This document shows positions 5,452-6,922 of a stretch of DNA of 6,922 nucleotides, piece by piece; the stretch's first letter is position 1; every line of letters starts with the position of its first letter. The DNA is from Acidobacteriota bacterium (GTDB taxonomy: Bacteria; Acidobacteriota; Terriglobia; UBA7540). The notes below the pieces were generated by a model that searched no databases, was not told where the DNA came from, and saw only the letters and a program-made list of their open reading frames with translations. The stretch spans positions 1 to 6,922 of the forward strand of contig PLWR01000106.1 in assembly GCA_003165615.1 (NCBI GenBank). The letters are read 5' to 3'. The translations under genes were made by a program, and so were the position numbers.

Positions 5452-6922
5452 ATGAGGCATCTGTTCGCGCGAGCTCAACAAGACGGAGAGACCCACCCGT
5501 GGCTGATTGCCTTCACGGTGATGCTGGCGGTTTTCATGGAGGTGCTTGACACCAGCGTTGCCAATGTTGCACTACCCCACATCGCCGGCAACCTTTCCGC
5601 CGGCGTTGACGAAAGCACCTGGGTCCTGACCTCCTACCTGGTTTCGAACGCCATTGTGCTCCCGCTCACAGGATGGTTCTCCACGATGTTCGGCCGCAAG
5701 CGGTTCTACATGACCTGTGTGGCCATCTTCACGATCAGCTCCATGCTCTGCGGGCTCGCGCCCAGTCTTCCCTTGCTGGTGTTCTTTCGCATCCTGCAAG
5801 GCGCCGGAGGGGGAGCGTTGCAGCCCGTCTCGCAGGCCATCTTGCTGGAGAGTTTTCCCAAAGAAAAGCAAGGCATGGCGATGGCCATGTTCGGTGTGGG
5901 TGTGGTCATGGCGCCTATCATCGGCCCCACCCTGGGGGGCTGGCTCACCGACAGTTATAGCTGGCGATGGATTTTTCTCATCAACATTCCGGTGGGAGTC
6001 ATCTCCCTGATTCTTACCTTCTTCCTGATTTTTGACCCGCCGTTCCTGGTGCGCAAGAAGTTTAAGGCGGGAGTCAGCATCGATTTTATTGGGTTGGGGC
6101 TGCTGAGTGTGGGCCTGGGATTCCTGCAAGTTGTTTTGGATAAGGGACAGCGCGAGGACTGGTTTGAATCGCACTTCATCGTTGCCTGCGCCGCGGTGTC
6201 GGTCTTCGGGCTGGTCGCGACCCTGGTCTGGGAGCTCAGGCGCAAAGACCCCATCGTGGATTTCCGGCTGCTGAAAGACCGGAATTTCTTCCTCGCAACC
6301 TTGACGATGTTTATGTTGGGGTTTGTCCTTTACGGCAGTACCGCCTTGCTCCCCATTTTTCTTCAGACCCTGCTGGGATACACGGCGCTGTTGAGCGGGC
6401 TGGTGCTTTCGCCGGGAGGAATCATCGTGGTCATCATGCTGCCCCTGGTGGGCAAGCTGCTGACGCGGTTCGATGCGCGTTGGCTGGTGATTATCGGTGT
6501 CGTGATCGTGGCCTCTTCTTTGTTTCACATGGCAAAGTTCAACCTCGACATCGATTTTCACACCGCGATGATGGCACGCATCTATCAATCGGCGGGAATG
6601 GCTTTTCTCTTTGTGCCCATCAACGTCATGGCCTTCTACTTTATCCCTAAAGCGAAAATTAATAACGCCACGGGAATCATCAATCTGGCGCGGAACATCG
6701 GCGGCAGCTTCGGAATTGCTAACGTGGTGACCTTGCTGGCGCGCCGAACCCAGTTCCATCAGGGCATGCTCGTCAGCCACATGACTCCTTTCGATTCCGC
6801 GTATCAGGGGCTGGTGAATGGCTCGGCGAGGCTTCTGTTCGCGGCAGGGTCCAGTTACGCCGACGCGCAGGTACAGGCGAACGGCATGGCCTACGGGCTT
6901 TTGCAGCGGCACGCCGCGATGT
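5452..6922 (+). CDS. EmrB-type MFS drug/proton antiporter (DHA2, 14 helices), cut by window edge
   Basis: The visible 490 residues form a polytopic inner-membrane transporter of the DHA2 subfamily, which exports hydrophobic compounds in exchange for protons. Helix 1 carries the family motif VLDTSVANVALPHIAGNL (31-48). The loop between helices 2 and 3 has GWFSTMFGRKR (74-84), a motif A in which the usual Asp-Arg pair is replaced by Thr-Met, a position that also varies in EmrB proteins. FFRILQGAGGGAL (111-123) is motif B. GVGVVMAPIIGPTLGGW (148-164) is the antiporter motif C, followed by WRWIFLINIPVGV (171-183). NLARNIGGSFGIA (411-423) is typical of the late helices. E. coli EmrB is about 512 residues, so probably only the last helix and tail are missing. 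The ATG at 5452 has no in-frame alternative start upstream before the stop at 5383, and its ribosome binding site is weak. With the two upstream pump genes it completes a tripartite system; the substrate is unknown. Confidence 0.93.
   Translation, partial: MRHLFARAQQDGETHPWLIAFTVMLAVFMEVLDTSVANVALPHIAGNLSAGVDESTWVLTSYLVSNAIVLPLTGWFSTMFGRKRFYMTCVAIFTISSMLCGLAPSLPLLVFFRILQGAGGGALQPVSQAILLESFPKEKQGMAMAMFGVGVVMAPIIGPTLGGWLTDSYSWRWIFLINIPVGVISLILTFFLIFDPPFLVRKKFKAGVSIDFIGLGLLSVGLGFLQVVLDKGQREDWFESHFIVACAAVSVFGLVATLVWELRRKDPIVDFRLLKDRNFFLATLTMFMLGFVLYGSTALLPIFLQTLLGYTALLSGLVLSPGGIIVVIMLPLVGKLLTRFDARWLVIIGVVIVASSLFHMAKFNLDIDFHTAMMARIYQSAGMAFLFVPINVMAFYFIPKAKINNATGIINLARNIGGSFGIANVVTLLARRTQFHQGMLVSHMTPFDSAYQGLVNGSARLLFAAGSSYADAQVQANGMAYGLLQRHAAM

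Noticed and set aside
5572..6912. Long minus-strand open frame of 446 codons
   Set aside because: It lies antisense to the MFS transporter. Its His/Gln/Arg-rich product is typical of a shadow frame opposite a GC-biased membrane protein gene.

Overview
The window looks like chromosomal DNA of a fairly GC-rich Gram-negative bacterium: it encodes an outer-membrane TolC-type protein, and all genes read as bacterial. Gene style and the short 7-bp intergenic repeats remind me of Acidobacteriota (Terriglobia/Koribacter-like). That placement is recall and inference, not a search result.

Layout. The left edge (1-736, minus strand) carries the first 245 codons of the glutamate synthase large subunit, running off the window. 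A divergent spacer of about 790 bp follows (737-1523). It holds a 7-bp repeat array in the gltB leader, a candidate gltB promoter, a 16-bp palindrome upstream of the efflux genes, and no convincing gene. From 1524 to the right edge four plus-strand genes lie head to tail: a STAS-TolC composite protein (1524-3158), an EmrA/HlyD membrane fusion protein (3293-4597), a cytidylate kinase-like protein (4713-5357) and an EmrB-type 14-helix MFS transporter (5452 to the edge, nearly complete).

Function. TolC-like, EmrA-like and EmrB-like proteins together make a full tripartite pump: inner-membrane drug/proton antiporter, periplasmic adaptor and outer-membrane channel. Two parts do not fit a standard emrAB-tolC operon. 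A STAS domain is joined in frame ahead of the TolC signal peptide, and a nucleotide-kinase-like gene sits between adaptor and transporter. No drug-responsive repressor gene lies inside the window.

Most unusual signal. Three of the non-coding gaps contain degenerate tandem heptamers arranged as two inverted arms around a short spacer. Each locus has its own heptamer (about GGTTGTC, GGTTACA and GGTTCTG/GGTGCTG), but all share the GG-start pattern. Each array ends 2-5 nt from the Shine-Dalgarno of the next gene (gltB, emrA-like, cytidylate kinase-like). In the second and third gaps the arrays take up most or nearly all of the sequence between stop codon and ribosome binding site. I found no such array before the STAS-TolC gene or the MFS gene.
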